NCBI GenBank assembly: GCA_902776455.1
Contig: CACYQI010000005.1
Coordinates: 1 to 64,000, forward strand
Reading direction: 5' to 3'
DNA: 64,000 bases
Source: an uncultured Bacteroidales bacterium
GTDB lineage: Bacteria; Bacteroidota; Bacteroidia; Bacteroidales; Bacteroidaceae
Below are positions 25,503-34,249 of the stretch, piece by piece (position 1 is the stretch's first letter; every line of letters starts with the position of its first letter). Below the pieces are notes generated by a model. The model saw only the letters and a program-made list of their open reading frames with translations, had not been told where the DNA came from and made no database searches. The position numbers and the translations under genes are program-made.

Positions 25503-26231
25503 TCAGCTTTTTACAAGCTTCGGGAAGGCTATCGAAACGGCTATATACCATAATATAATATAGTGCAGGCCTGTGGGGGCGAGGGCCAGGATGGGCAGGC
25601 AACCGATGAGGAAGACGTAGCGCTGCTTGTTGTCCGCCCAGCTCAAGTTCTTGAATTTCAAGGCCAGCATGTGTACTTCGCTCACCAGCAGCATGCAGAA
25701 GAGGAGCATGAAGAGGAAGAGGAAGACGGCGTTGAACTTCAGCGAGACGAGGAATGCGTGTTCGCCCAGCACGAGGCTTCCCCAGAAGAGAGCATTGGCG
25801 GGCGTTGGCAGTCCGATGAACCCGTAGTGCTGCCGCTCGTCGAGGTTGAACTTGGCAAGGCGAAGGCCCGAGAAGGCTGCCATGAGGAAGGCCGTATAGG
25901 GAAGTAGTTTGGGAATTGAAAGTTGAAAGTTGAAAATTGAAAGTTCTGCCGATGCGAGCAGTTCCGGGTAGTGGACTTCGTGGAAGAGATAGAAGATGAT
26001 GGCGCTGGGAGCCACGCCGAAGGTGACGACGTCGGCCAGCGAGTCGAGTTCCTTTCCGATGGGCGACGAGATGCCCAATGCGCGGGCCACCATGCCGTCG
26101 AAGAAGTCGAACACGGCACCAAGCACGATCATCAGCACAGCATACTGGTAGTTGCCGTAGAAGGCGGCACCCGTTGCCATGCAACCGCACACGAGGTTGC
26201 AGCAGGTCAGGATATTGGGAAGGGTAAACAT
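25503..26231 (-). CDS. pssA: CDP-diacylglycerol-serine O-phosphatidyltransferase
   Basis: 242 residues, integral membrane enzyme making phosphatidylserine from CDP-diacylglycerol and serine. The CDP-alcohol phosphotransferase motif is complete: D45-G46, A49-R50, G59, D63, D67 (in FFDGMVARALGISSPIGKEL). Several membrane segments follow, and the conserved KFNLDERQHYGFIGLPTPA is present. Residues 96-106 (ELSIFNFQLSI) are encoded by a TTGAAAGTTGAAAATTGAAA repeat identical in type to intergenic repeats, apparently inserted in frame in a loop. The gene follows psd (22 bp between them), so both steps of phosphatidylethanolamine synthesis are co-transcribed from the TAACTTTG box at 26973. Confidence 0.96.
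   Translation of the reverse strand: MFTLPNILTCCNLVCGCMATGAAFYGNYQYAVLMIVLGAVFDFFDGMVARALGISSPIGKELDSLADVVTFGVAPSAIIFYLFHEVHYPELLASAELSIFNFQLSIPKLLPYTAFLMAAFSGLRLAKFNLDERQHYGFIGLPTPANALFWGSLVLGEHAFLVSLKFNAVFLFLFMLLFCMLLVSEVHMLALKFKNLSWADNKQRYVFLIGCLPILALAPTGLHYIILWYIAVSIAFPKLVKS
25914..25945. repeat. In-frame simple repeat inside pssA
   Basis: The plus strand reads AATTGAAAGTTGAAAG then TTGAAAATTGAAAGTT. The same repeat type is otherwise found only between genes or at their ends. It adds about ten residues between two conserved pssA blocks. Confidence 0.7.
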
Positions 26232-26253
26232 CGGTAGTTGAACGTTGTGTTGG

Positions 26254-26952
26254 TTACTGTTCCGATTTCAGGTTAGCCACGATGGTTTCGTTGCCGACGG
26301 TCTTTTGGTGGAGCTTCACGCACACCTGTGTTCCGAGGGGGAGGTAGAGGTCAACGCGGGAGCCGAACTTGATGAATCCGAGGTGTTCATCGACGAAGCA
26401 CTCCTCGCCCACGGTAGGATAGGTGACGATGCGTCGTGCCATGGCTCCTGCCACCTGCCGGGCGAGAATCTCCGTGCCGTCGGGGGTCTCGATGACGACT
26501 GTGCATCGCTCGTTCTCCTCGCTGGCCTTGGGGAGCCATGCCTTGTGGAAGTTGCCGTCGTAGTGCTGTACGTACTTCACCGTGCCATCGACTGGAATCC
26601 AGTTGGCATGGACGTTGAAGAGGCTCATGAATATGCTTACCATGATGCGACGGTCGTGGAAGTACTCGTTCTCTTCGGTTTCTTCCACGACGACCACTTT
26701 TCCGTCGGCCGGAGCCACGACGATGCCGTCCGTATCGCTCTCGAAGGTGCGGATGGGACACTGGAAGAAGTTCAGCAGGATGCCATAGAGGATGGCGCTT
26801 ATCGTGATACAGATGTCGAAGGGCAACCGCGACTCAAAGATGTGCAGTATAGCAAAGTTGAGCACCAACAGCATGATGGCGCTCCAGAAGAGAGTCGTTT
26901 TGCCTTCGTGATGAAGTCGTATTTTCTTGAGTTTTCTTAGTCTCTTTCCCAT
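26254..26952 (-). CDS. psd: Phosphatidylserine decarboxylase proenzyme
   Basis: 232 residues. It converts phosphatidylserine to phosphatidylethanolamine and uses a pyruvoyl group made by self-cleavage at the Gly197-Ser198 bond in KFGSRVD, giving an alpha chain of about 35 residues. Two hydrophobic segments near the N-terminus (ALIFWSA region, about 18-60) anchor it to the membrane. The short length and GSR motif match the PSD-A form typical of Bacteroidota. It is the first gene of psd-pssA, with the promoter box about 21 nt upstream of the ATG. Confidence 0.96.
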   Translation of the reverse strand: MGKRLRKLKKIRLHHEGKTTLFWSAIMLLVLNFAILHIFESRLPFDICITISAILYGILLNFFQCPIRTFESDTDGIVVAPADGKVVVVEETEENEYFHDRRIMVSIFMSLFNVHANWIPVDGTVKYVQHYDGNFHKAWLPKASEENERCTVVIETPDGTEILARQVAGAMARRIVTYPTVGEECFVDEHLGFIKFGSRVDLYLPLGTQVCVKLHQKTVGNETIVANLKSEQ

Positions 26953-26972
26953 GATTTTTGCATAGTGCGGTT

Positions 26973-26980
26973 CAAAGTTA
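26973..26980 (-). promoter_or_regulatory. Promoter box TAACTTTG for psd-pssA
   Basis: Exact TAnnTTTG match on the minus strand, about 21 nt before the psd ATG, in the divergent psd/dnaE gap. Confidence 0.65.
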
Positions 26981-27074
26981 ACACTTTTTTCGGAACCGAC
27001 AAAGATAAAGTGCCGATTTTCTTCTTACAGATGAAAAAAGATGCTCTTCTCTTGCTCATTCAAAAAAAAAGCGT

Positions 27075-27082
27075 TACCTTCG
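27075..27082 (+). promoter_or_regulatory. Probable dnaE promoter box TACCTTCG
   Basis: One mismatch to TAnnTTTG. It lies 34-55 nt upstream of the candidate dnaE starts and therefore argues against the upstream in-frame ATG at 27041. Confidence 0.45.
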
Positions 27083-27136
27083 CCTTCTCAATTCAGGCTA
27101 AGAATTCTCTCACCAATGCTCAACGATACCGGTTCA

Positions 27137-30100
27137 ATGCTAAACGACTTCGTACACCTCCACGTTCACTCGCAATACTCGCTGCTCGACGGTCAGGCCT
27201 CCATCAAGAAGATGGTGAACAAGGCCATAGCCGACGGCATGCGCGGCATGGCTCTCACCGACCACGGCAACATGTTCGGCGTCAAAGAGTTCTACGACAT
27301 CTGCAACTCCGTCAACAGCGAAAGGAAGAAGAAGGGGGAGGAACCCTTCAAGCCCATCTTCGGCTGCGAGATGTACGTAGCCCGTGGCGGCGACAAAAAC
27401 GTACACGAGGGGAAGGAGAACCAGTCGGGCTGGCACCTCATCGTGCTTGCCAAGAACCTCACGGGCTATCACAATCTCATCAAGCTCGTCTCGCGTTCGT
27501 GGGTCGATGGCTTCTACATGCGTCCCCGCACCGACCACCGCGACCTGGAGAAGTACCACGAAGGCCTCATCATCTGCTCGGCCTGCATCGGCGGAGAAGT
27601 GCCCAAGAAGATAGACCGGGGCGATTTGGCCGGAGCCGAAGAGGCAGTCAAGTGGTTCCATAATATATGGGGCGACGACTACTACATCGAGCTGCAACGC
27701 CACGAAGTGAAGAATCCGACGCAGGAAGCCAACCGCGAGACCTACGAAGTGCAGAAGCGAGTCAACCCCGTCCTCATCGAGCTGGCAAGGAAACACGGCG
27801 TGAAAATCATCTGCTCCAACGACTCGCATTTCCTCGACGAAGACGATGCCGAGGCGCACGACCTGCTCCTCTGCCTCTCTACAGGCAAGGACCTCGACGA
27901 CCCCAACCGCATGCGCTACAGCAAACAGGAGTGGTTCAAGACGCGTGCCGAAATGAATGCCGTCTTCCAGGACCTGCCCGAAGCACTCGCCAACACCTGC
28001 GAGATACTCGACAAGGTAGAGGTCTATGACCTCGAGTCCAACCCCATCATGCCCTTCTTCCCCATCCCCGAAGATTTTGGCACCGAGGAGCTTTGGCGGC
28101 AAAAGTTCACGGAAGAGGAGCTTTTCCGCGAGTTCACAAGCGACGAGAACGGCGAGAATCCCCTGCCGCGCGAAGAGGGAGAGAAGAAGATAGCCAAGCT
28201 GGGAGGCATCGACAAGCTGTACCGGATAAAGTTCGAGGCAGACTATCTTGCCAAACTGGCCTACGAAGGAGCCGAACGACTCTATGGAACACCGCTCTCG
28301 AAGGAAGTGGACGACCGCATCCGCTTCGAGCTGCACATCATGAAGACCATGGGCTTCCCGGGCTACTTCCTCATCGTGCAGGACTTCATCAACAATGCCC
28401 GCAACAAACTCGGCGTGTGGGTAGGCCCCGGACGAGGCTCGGCGGCAGGCTCCGTAGTGGCCTATTGTCTCGGCATCACACGCCTCGACCCGCTCAAGTA
28501 CGACCTTCTGTTCGAGCGTTTCCTCAACCCAGACCGCATCTCCCTGCCCGATATCGACACCGACTTCGACGACGACGGACGCGGAAAGGTGCTGCAATGG
28601 GTCATGGACAAGTACGGAGCAGAGAACTGCGCCCACATCATCACCTACGGCACAATGGCGGCGAAGAACAGCCTCAAGGACGTGGGACGAGTGGAAAAAG
28701 TGCCCCTCGCCGTGGTCAACGGCTGGTGCAAAGCCATGCCCGACCGCTTGCCGGACGGCAAAAAACCGACCCTCGAGAACTACATCGAAGCAACGCCCGA
28801 GCTGAAGGAAGCTAAGTTCTCGAGAGAAACGAAAGAGGCCGACACCATCAAGTACGCGCTCAAACTCGAAGGAACCGTGCGAAATACGGGCATCCATGCC
28901 TGCGGCTTCATCATCTGCCGCGACCCGATCAGCGACCACGTCCCTGTCTCTACGGCCGACGACCCTGACTTCCCCGACCGCAAGACTGCTGTGACGCAGT
29001 ACGACGGACACGTCATCGAGAGCACAGGCCTCATTAAGATGGACTTCCTCGGCCTCAAGACGTTGTCGCAACTGAAAGAGGCTTGCCGCATCGTCAAAGA
29101 GGCGCATGGCATCGACATCGACATCGACAACATCCCCATCGACGACCCTCTGACCTACAAGCTCTACCAGGAAGGACGCACGGTCGGCACCTTCCAGTTC
29201 GAATCCGCCGGCATGAGGAAGTATCTGAAAGAGCTGCATCCGACCGTCTTCGAAGACCTCATCGCCATGAACGCCCTGTACCGTCCCGGCCCAATGGACT
29301 ATATTCCGCAGTTCATCAAGCGCAAGAACGGGCTGGACCCCATTACCTATGACCTCGAAGCCTGCGAGGAGTACCTTCGCGACACATACGGCATCACGGT
29401 CTATCAGGAGCAGGTCATGCTGCTTGCCCGTAAGCTGGCAGGCTTCACCCGAGGCGAGAGCGATGCCCTCCGCAAGGCGATGGGCAAGAAGAAGAAGGAC
29501 ATCGTGGACAAGATGAAGCCCAAGTTCATCGAAGGCGGCACGCGCAACGGCCACGACCCGAAGGTGCTGGAGAAGATTTGGGCAGACTGGGAGAAGTTCG
29601 CCTCCTATGCTTTCAACAAGTCGCATGCTGCCTGCTACTCCTGGGTAGCATATCAGACAGCTTACATGAAAGCGCACTATCCGGCTGAATTCATGGCCGC
29701 TTTGCTGACAAGAGGCAAGGACGACGTGAAGGAAGTAACGAAGCTCCTGGAGGAATGCCACGCCATGAGGCTGGAGGTCTTAGGGCCTGATGTCAACGAG
29801 TCGCACAGAGACTTCGGCGTCAACGACCGTCAGCAGATACGCTACGGCCTGACGGCCATCAAGGGACTGGCTGAGTATGCCGTGCAGAACATTGTGGAGG
29901 AAAGGGAGAAGAACGGCCCGTTCAAGGACATCTTCGACTTTGCAGAGCGCGTCAACATGTCCGCCATCAAGCGGAACGGCATGGAGTGTCTGGCCATGAG
30001 CGGTGCTTTCGACAATATCGCCAAAGGCATCCGCCGCGAACAGTTCGTGGCTTCGAACCCCAAGGGCGACGTCTTCCTCGACCTCCTCATGCGCTATGGG

Positions 30101-30853
30101 ACACAGTACCAGCAGGCGCAGATGGAAGCACAGTTCTCCCTCTTCGGCATGGATGCCGTGGAGCTAAATAAGCCAACCGTGCCTGAGACAGAGGAATGGA
30201 CAGCCCTCGAGCGCCTGAACAGGGAGCGTTCCCTGGTGGGTATCTACCTTTCCGCTCATCCGCTCGACGAGTACTATGTCATCCTGCAAAACGTCTGCAA
30301 CCTGAAAATGGCAGAGATGGAGTACCTCTCAGCCTTTGCGGGACAGAACGTGCAGCTGGGCGGCATCGTTACAGCGGTACGTTCCGGCACGACGAAGAAC
30401 GGCAAGCCCTTCGGCGTAGCTACCATCGAGGACTTCAGCGGAACGGGCGAGATAGCCCTCTTCGGCGAGAACTGGGTGAAGTGGGGAGGTTATCTTTGCA
30501 TCGACCGCTCTGTGTTCATCACGGCTACCGTCGAGCCGCATCGCTTCCGTCAGGGTGAGTTCGACTTGCACATCGGGCGCATCGACTGGCTGGCCGACGT
30601 TGGCGACAAGGCGATAGAGCGCATCACCATCTCCGTCAACACGAGCACTTTGAGCAAGGACGACGTGGAGATGCTGACCTCCTATGCAGAGGAGAATCCC
30701 GGCGACACAGCCCTGCAGCTCGTCTTCGTCGATGCTACCAATCCCCACAACCGCCTCCACATGACCTCGCGCTCCCATCGCATCAAGGTGAAGAGGCAGT
30801 TCCTGGACGACATCGAGGCAAGTCCTGCCTTATCATACAGTATTAACCATTAA
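27137..30853 (+). CDS. dnaE: DNA polymerase III alpha subunit
   Basis: 1238 residues from the ATG at 27137 (MLNDFVHLHVHSQYSLLDG), which puts the PHP motif at the N-terminus as in relatives; an ATG at 27116 would add seven residues. It is the replicative polymerase. In order: PHP domain (HLHVHSQYS, LTDHGNMFG), the C-family polymerase core with GPGRGSAAGS and the catalytic aspartates in LPDIDTDFDDD, thumb and fingers (FQFESAGMRKYL, GPMDYIPQFI), helix-hairpin-helix region (ECHAMRLEVLGPDVN) and an OB fold near the C-terminus (VQLGGIVTAV, GTGEIALFGENW). It leads the operon dnaE-trxA-small protein-cysS. Confidence 0.98.
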   Translation: MLNDFVHLHVHSQYSLLDGQASIKKMVNKAIADGMRGMALTDHGNMFGVKEFYDICNSVNSERKKKGEEPFKPIFGCEMYVARGGDKNVHEGKENQSGWHLIVLAKNLTGYHNLIKLVSRSWVDGFYMRPRTDHRDLEKYHEGLIICSACIGGEVPKKIDRGDLAGAEEAVKWFHNIWGDDYYIELQRHEVKNPTQEANRETYEVQKRVNPVLIELARKHGVKIICSNDSHFLDEDDAEAHDLLLCLSTGKDLDDPNRMRYSKQEWFKTRAEMNAVFQDLPEALANTCEILDKVEVYDLESNPIMPFFPIPEDFGTEELWRQKFTEEELFREFTSDENGENPLPREEGEKKIAKLGGIDKLYRIKFEADYLAKLAYEGAERLYGTPLSKEVDDRIRFELHIMKTMGFPGYFLIVQDFINNARNKLGVWVGPGRGSAAGSVVAYCLGITRLDPLKYDLLFERFLNPDRISLPDIDTDFDDDGRGKVLQWVMDKYGAENCAHIITYGTMAAKNSLKDVGRVEKVPLAVVNGWCKAMPDRLPDGKKPTLENYIEATPELKEAKFSRETKEADTIKYALKLEGTVRNTGIHACGFIICRDPISDHVPVSTADDPDFPDRKTAVTQYDGHVIESTGLIKMDFLGLKTLSQLKEACRIVKEAHGIDIDIDNIPIDDPLTYKLYQEGRTVGTFQFESAGMRKYLKELHPTVFEDLIAMNALYRPGPMDYIPQFIKRKNGLDPITYDLEACEEYLRDTYGITVYQEQVMLLARKLAGFTRGESDALRKAMGKKKKDIVDKMKPKFIEGGTRNGHDPKVLEKIWADWEKFASYAFNKSHAACYSWVAYQTAYMKAHYPAEFMAALLTRGKDDVKEVTKLLEECHAMRLEVLGPDVNESHRDFGVNDRQQIRYGLTAIKGLAEYAVQNIVEEREKNGPFKDIFDFAERVNMSAIKRNGMECLAMSGAFDNIAKGIRREQFVASNPKGDVFLDLLMRYGTQYQQAQMEAQFSLFGMDAVELNKPTVPETEEWTALERLNRERSLVGIYLSAHPLDEYYVILQNVCNLKMAEMEYLSAFAGQNVQLGGIVTAVRSGTTKNGKPFGVATIEDFSGTGEIALFGENWVKWGGYLCIDRSVFITATVEPHRFRQGEFDLHIGRIDWLADVGDKAIERITISVNTSTLSKDDVEMLTSYAEENPGDTALQLVFVDATNPHNRLHMTSRSHRIKVKRQFLDDIEASPALSYSINH

Positions 30854-30871
30854 ACATTATATTATTAGATT

Positions 30872-31186
30872 ATGGCACAGACAATCAACACAAACAATTT
30901 GGAGGCGCTGGTGGCAACCGGCAAGCCTATCGTAGTAGATTTTTGGGCAACATGGTGTGGTCCTTGCAAGCGCTTGGCTCCCGTCATCGAGGAACTGGCT
31001 AAGGACTTCGACGGACAGGCCATCGTGGGCAAATGCGACGTGGAGGAGGACGAGGACCTGGCTATGCGTTTCGGCGTCAGAAACATCCCCACAGTCGTTT
31101 TCCTGAAGGACGGCAAGGAGGTGGACCGTAGTGTCGGCCTTGTTCCCAAACCCGTTCTCGAAGAGAAAATCAAGGCCCTATTATAA
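30872..31186 (+). CDS. trxA: Thioredoxin
   Basis: 104 residues, a complete cytoplasmic thioredoxin with the redox site WCGPC (Cys29, Cys32), the cis-proline loop IPTVV and no signal peptide. It reduces protein disulfides with electrons from thioredoxin reductase. It starts 18 bp after dnaE and is probably co-transcribed with it. Confidence 0.97.
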   Translation: MAQTINTNNLEALVATGKPIVVDFWATWCGPCKRLAPVIEELAKDFDGQAIVGKCDVEEDEDLAMRFGVRNIPTVVFLKDGKEVDRSVGLVPKPVLEEKIKALL

Positions 31187-31250
31187 CTATAGCACCTATA
31201 GAAACTATAGAGACTATAGAAACTATCCAACCAGGAAACAGAGAAAAGCT

Positions 31251-31571
31251 ATGAGTACCTTTGAGGAAGACCTCATCCAAGATGCTGAGGACGACCGCCT
31301 GACGGTCGAATACATCAAGAACTACCTGCCGCAGGAACTGAAGGACCGCTTCTCGGAGGAAGAACTCTACTACTTCATCGACGTCATCGGCGAGTACTAT
31401 GTCGAACTCCTCGACAAGCACACGGACGACGAAGACATCGACATCGACGTGGAGGAAGTGGCCAAGTTCGTCGCTAAACAAGCCAAAAAGGATAAGATGG
31501 GCGACTTCAACCCCGAAGACCTCCGCTGGGTGGTCGATGGAGAACTGGAGTACGGAGAGACGCAAAATTAA
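31251..31571 (+). CDS. Conserved small acidic protein of unknown function
   Basis: 106 residues from the ATG at 31251 (MSTFEEDLIQDAEDDRL). It is rich in Asp and Glu, for example DKHTDDEDIDIDVEEVAK, and predicted mostly helical, with no signal peptide, membrane segment or catalytic motif that I recognise. Similar small acidic proteins are common next to trxA/dnaE in Bacteroidales, but I cannot assign a family. Upstream lie four copies of an ACTATAGA repeat (31188-31226). The longer frame from 31131 runs over the trxA 3' end and the repeat and is unlikely. Confidence 0.75.
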   Translation: MSTFEEDLIQDAEDDRLTVEYIKNYLPQELKDRFSEEELYYFIDVIGEYYVELLDKHTDDEDIDIDVEEVAKFVAKQAKKDKMGDFNPEDLRWVVDGELEYGETQN

Positions 31572-31676
31572 TTAAGAATTAAGGATTAAGAAAGAAGAAT
31601 TATGGAAGAACACTTCGTGCGACATTCTGTCAATGCAATTCTTAATTCTTCTCTCTTAATTCTTAATTAAAAACAA
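31569..31676. repeat. AT-rich TTAATTCTTAATT repeats between genes
   Basis: ATTAAGAATTAAGGATTAAG (31569-31590) and its inverse TTAATTCTTAATTAA (31655-31671) flank a short unique stretch and could pair. Same type at 3690-3722, 42850-42875 and 53155-53175. Confidence 0.55.
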
Positions 31677-31682
31677 TCAGCA

Positions 31683-33182
31683 ATGGAACAACCACTCCTT
31701 ATTTATAACACCTTGAGCCGGCAGAAGGAACTCTTCAAGCCGCTCACGCCGGGGCGCGTCGGCATGTACGTCTGCGGCCCCACCGTCTATGGTGACGCCC
31801 ACCTGGGCCACGCCCGTCCGGCCATCACCTTCGACCTCCTCTTCCGCTACCTGCAGCATTTGGGCTACAAGGTACGCTATGTCCGCAACATCACCGACGT
31901 GGGCCACCTCGAGCACGACGCGGACGAGGGCGAGGACAAGATAGCCAAGAAAGCCCGACTGGAACAGCTCGAGCCGATGGAAGTAGCGCAGTACTACACC
32001 AACCGCTTCCACGAGGCGATGGACGCGCTGGGCTGTCTGCCGCCGAGCATCGAACCGCATGCCACGGGCCACATCATCGAACAGCAGGCGCTCGTCAAGC
32101 AGATCCTCGACAACGGCTATGCCTACGAGAGCAACGGCAGCATCTACTTCGACATCGAGAAGTACAACAAGGACCATCGCTGGGGCATCCTTTCGGGCCG
32201 CGACCTCGAGAACATCAAGGACGCGAGCCGCGACCTGGCCGGCGTCGGCGAGAAGAAGAACCAGGCGGACTTCGCCCTCTGGAAGGCCGCTCAGCCCGAG
32301 CACATCATGCGCTGGCCTTCGCCTTGGAGCGACGGCTTCCCCGGTTGGCACTGCGAATGCACGGCGATGGGGCGCAAGTACCTGGGCGAGCACTTCGACA
32401 TCCACGGCGGCGGCATGGACCTCATCTTCCCGCACCACGAATGCGAGATAGCGCAGGCCGTAGCCAGCCAAGGCAGCCAGATGGTACACTACTGGATGCA
32501 CAACAACATGATTACCATCGACGGCAAGAAGATGGGCAAGTCCTACAACAACTTCATCACGCTGCCGCAGTTCTTCACGGGCGACCATCCGCTGCTCAGC
32601 CAAGCCTACACGCCCATGACCATCCGCTTCTTCATCCTGCAGGCCCACTATCGCTCGACCGTCGATTTCGGCAACGAGGCCCTGCAAGCCGCTGAAAAAG
32701 GCCTGGCCCGACTCATGGACGGACTGAAGAACCTACGCCGCCTCCAGGACGGCCAAAAGGTGAAAGGCCAGCCCAGCATCGACGTCCAGTATGTTGCGAC
32801 TCTGTCGCAACAGCTCTACGACGCCATGAACGACGACCTGAACTCGCCCATCGTCATCAGCCACCTGTTCGATGCCTGCCGCACCATCAACACGCTGACC
32901 GACAAGAAGGCCAGCATCTCCGCCGAGGTGGCACAGGCCTTGCTCCAACTCATGGAGACGTTCACGACCGACATCCTCGGCCTTCGCCCCGATACCGGCA
33001 GCACCAACAAGGCCCGCGAAGAGGCCTACGGAGCTGTGGTCAACATGCTTCTGGAGCAACGACAGGCAGCCAAGGCCGAAAAGAACTGGGCTTTGAGCGA
33101 CAAGATCCGCGACGACCTGGCTGCCCTCGGCTTCGAAGTGAAGGACACCAAGGACGGTTTCAGCTGGACGCTCAACAAGTAG
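31683..33182 (+). CDS. cysS: Cysteinyl-tRNA synthetase
   Basis: 499 residues. Class I synthetase with HIGH-like HLGH (in [10 protein letters not shown]), KMSKS-like KMGKS ([12 protein letters not shown]) and zinc ligands from [18 protein letters not shown] and [13 protein letters not shown]-like anticodon region follows, and the C-terminus [14 protein letters not shown] is typical. It attaches cysteine to tRNA-Cys. The stop at 33182 is followed by a 22-bp repeat array enclosed in a 12-bp inverted repeat, shared with the convergent DUF4294 gene. Confidence 0.98.
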   Translation: MEQPLLIYNTLSRQKELFKPLTPGRVGMYVCGPTVYGDAHLGHARPAITFDLLFRYLQHLGYKVRYVRNITDVGHLEHDADEGEDKIAKKARLEQLEPMEVAQYYTNRFHEAMDALGCLPPSIEPHATGHIIEQQALVKQILDNGYAYESNGSIYFDIEKYNKDHRWGILSGRDLENIKDASRDLAGVGEKKNQADFALWKAAQPEHIMRWPSPWSDGFPGWHCECTAMGRKYLGEHFDIHGGGMDLIFPHHECEIAQAVASQGSQMVHYWMHNNMITIDGKKMGKSYNNFITLPQFFTGDHPLLSQAYTPMTIRFFILQAHYRSTVDFGNEALQAAEKGLARLMDGLKNLRRLQDGQKVKGQPSIDVQYVATLSQQLYDAMNDDLNSPIVISHLFDACRTINTLTDKKASISAEVAQALLQLMETFTTDILGLRPDTGSTNKAREEAYGAVVNMLLEQRQAAKAEKNWALSDKIRDDLAALGFEVKDTKDGFSWTLNK

Positions 33183-33255
33183 GGAAAAGAAACGGGGCAG
33201 CGTCAAAGCCCTGACACGCTCCCGCGTAATCCGATGCCTCGTAGGGGGTAGTCTG

Positions 33256-33316
33256 ACGCTCCGTGGAGCGTAAGCCGATGCTCCGTGGAGGAAAGGGCGA
33301 TGCTCCGTGGAGCGTA
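33256..33316. repeat. 22-bp unit array between convergent genes
   Basis: Same family as at 16651, here in reverse orientation: two full units (33263-33284, 33285-33306) with partial units on both sides. It is enclosed by a 12-bp inverted repeat GAAACGGGGCAG (33189-33200) and CTGCCCCGTTTC (33344-33355); the right arm overlaps the last codons of the DUF4294 gene. Confidence 0.8.
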
Positions 33317-33337
33317 AAACCCACCTGCACGGAGGAC

Positions 33338-33973
33338 CTAAATCTGCCCCGTTTCCACCTGGCGGACAACGCGCTCTATGAGGCGGTCTTCCTCCTCCGG
33401 ACGGTACTCTTTCTTCAGGCTGGCACGGAAGGTCCAGGCAAAGACCTGGTAGAACGCCGCACGCGCCGGACCCAAGAAGGCCTGCACGATTTCGTAGGAA
33501 GACTGGTTGCATTCGCGGTCAACCAGCTTGATGAGAAGCTTGCCCTGACTGTAGGTGAGCTTCTTCATTTGTGGTGTGTATTGCTCCTTGATGTCGTGCT
33601 CCACGCGAGTGATGTGGGCTTGCTTCTCCTTCTTCGTGGGCAGCATCTCCAGCGTCTCGTAGGTCTCGGCGATGAGGCCGTTCACCTGCTGGGCGATGGG
33701 CAACACCTTCTTCACGTTATAGACAAGCCGGTTGTAGGCACGCCGCTGCTTCTCGTTCTTGAACTTCAGGGGCGGATAGACCCACAGCTCGGGCAGGAGG
33801 TAGCACCACATCGTGTCGCCCTGCTCGACGACGGGCTTCACGTAGCGGAACCTCTGCAGCTTCAGCTTGTAGTGCACCGGTTCCTGCGGCAGCAGTCCGT
33901 CGTCCTCCTCCTGAGCCATGACGTAGCCCGAGAGAAGCAGCATGATGGTTATTATGAACGCGTTCCGTGGCAT
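33338..33973 (-). CDS. DUF4294 family exported protein
   Basis: 211 residues with signal peptide (MPRNAFIITIMLLLSGYVMA). The body has KNEKQRRAYNRLVYNVKKVL, LPTKKEKQAHITRVEHDIK and LTYSQGKLLIKLVDRE, which match DUF4294, a Bacteroidota-specific periplasmic family without known function. Helical and basic, no catalytic motif visible. The promoter box at 33982-33989 puts the probable transcript start only a few bases before the ATG, so the message may be almost leaderless. Confidence 0.85.
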   Translation of the reverse strand: MPRNAFIITIMLLLSGYVMAQEEDDGLLPQEPVHYKLKLQRFRYVKPVVEQGDTMWCYLLPELWVYPPLKFKNEKQRRAYNRLVYNVKKVLPIAQQVNGLIAETYETLEMLPTKKEKQAHITRVEHDIKEQYTPQMKKLTYSQGKLLIKLVDRECNQSSYEIVQAFLGPARAAFYQVFAWTFRASLKKEYRPEEEDRLIERVVRQVETGQI

Positions 33974-33981
33974 TTTCGCTG

Positions 33982-33989
33982 CAAAGGTA
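33982..33989 (-). promoter_or_regulatory. Promoter box TACCTTTG
   Basis: Exact consensus on the minus strand, 9 bp upstream of the DUF4294 start codon. Confidence 0.65.
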
Positions 33990-34078
33990 CGACTTTTTAG
34001 TTCATAGTGCGTAGTTCGCAGTTCATAATTATATTTTTTTAATTATTCCACTTTCGGAAGTTTGCACTTCCTCAGTTT

Positions 34079-34233
34079 CTAAGGAGCAAGGGGCAAGGAG
34101 CAAGGGGCAAGGAGCAAGGGGCAAGGAGCAAGGAGCAAGAGGAATGATAAGAAGGGTAAATAGGAAACAAAGAGACTCTGGGGAGACAAGCGTTAATGCT
34201 ATCCTCTTGCCCCTTGCCCCTTGATCCTTGCCC
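34079..34233. repeat. Tandem GCAAGGGGCAAGGA repeat with inverted partner
   Basis: About four 14-bp copies of GGAGCAAGGGGCAA (34083-34138) face CTTGCCCCTTGCCCCTTG (34204-34221) across about 65 bp, so the two sides can pair into a long hairpin. It lies downstream of the thioredoxin-fold lipoprotein gene (minus strand) and upstream of DUF4294 promoter. Confidence 0.7.
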
Positions 34234-34249
34234 CCAAAATTCCGAAACC

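Noticed and set aside
27041..27136. Longer dnaE start at 27041 (MLFSCSFKKK...)
   Set aside because: It lies upstream of the probable promoter box at 27075 and adds residues not found before the PHP motif in relatives.
31131..31250. Upstream start for the small acidic protein, overlapping trxA
   Set aside because: The extension translates the trxA end out of frame and an ACTATAGA repeat; the ATG at 31251 gives a clean acidic protein.
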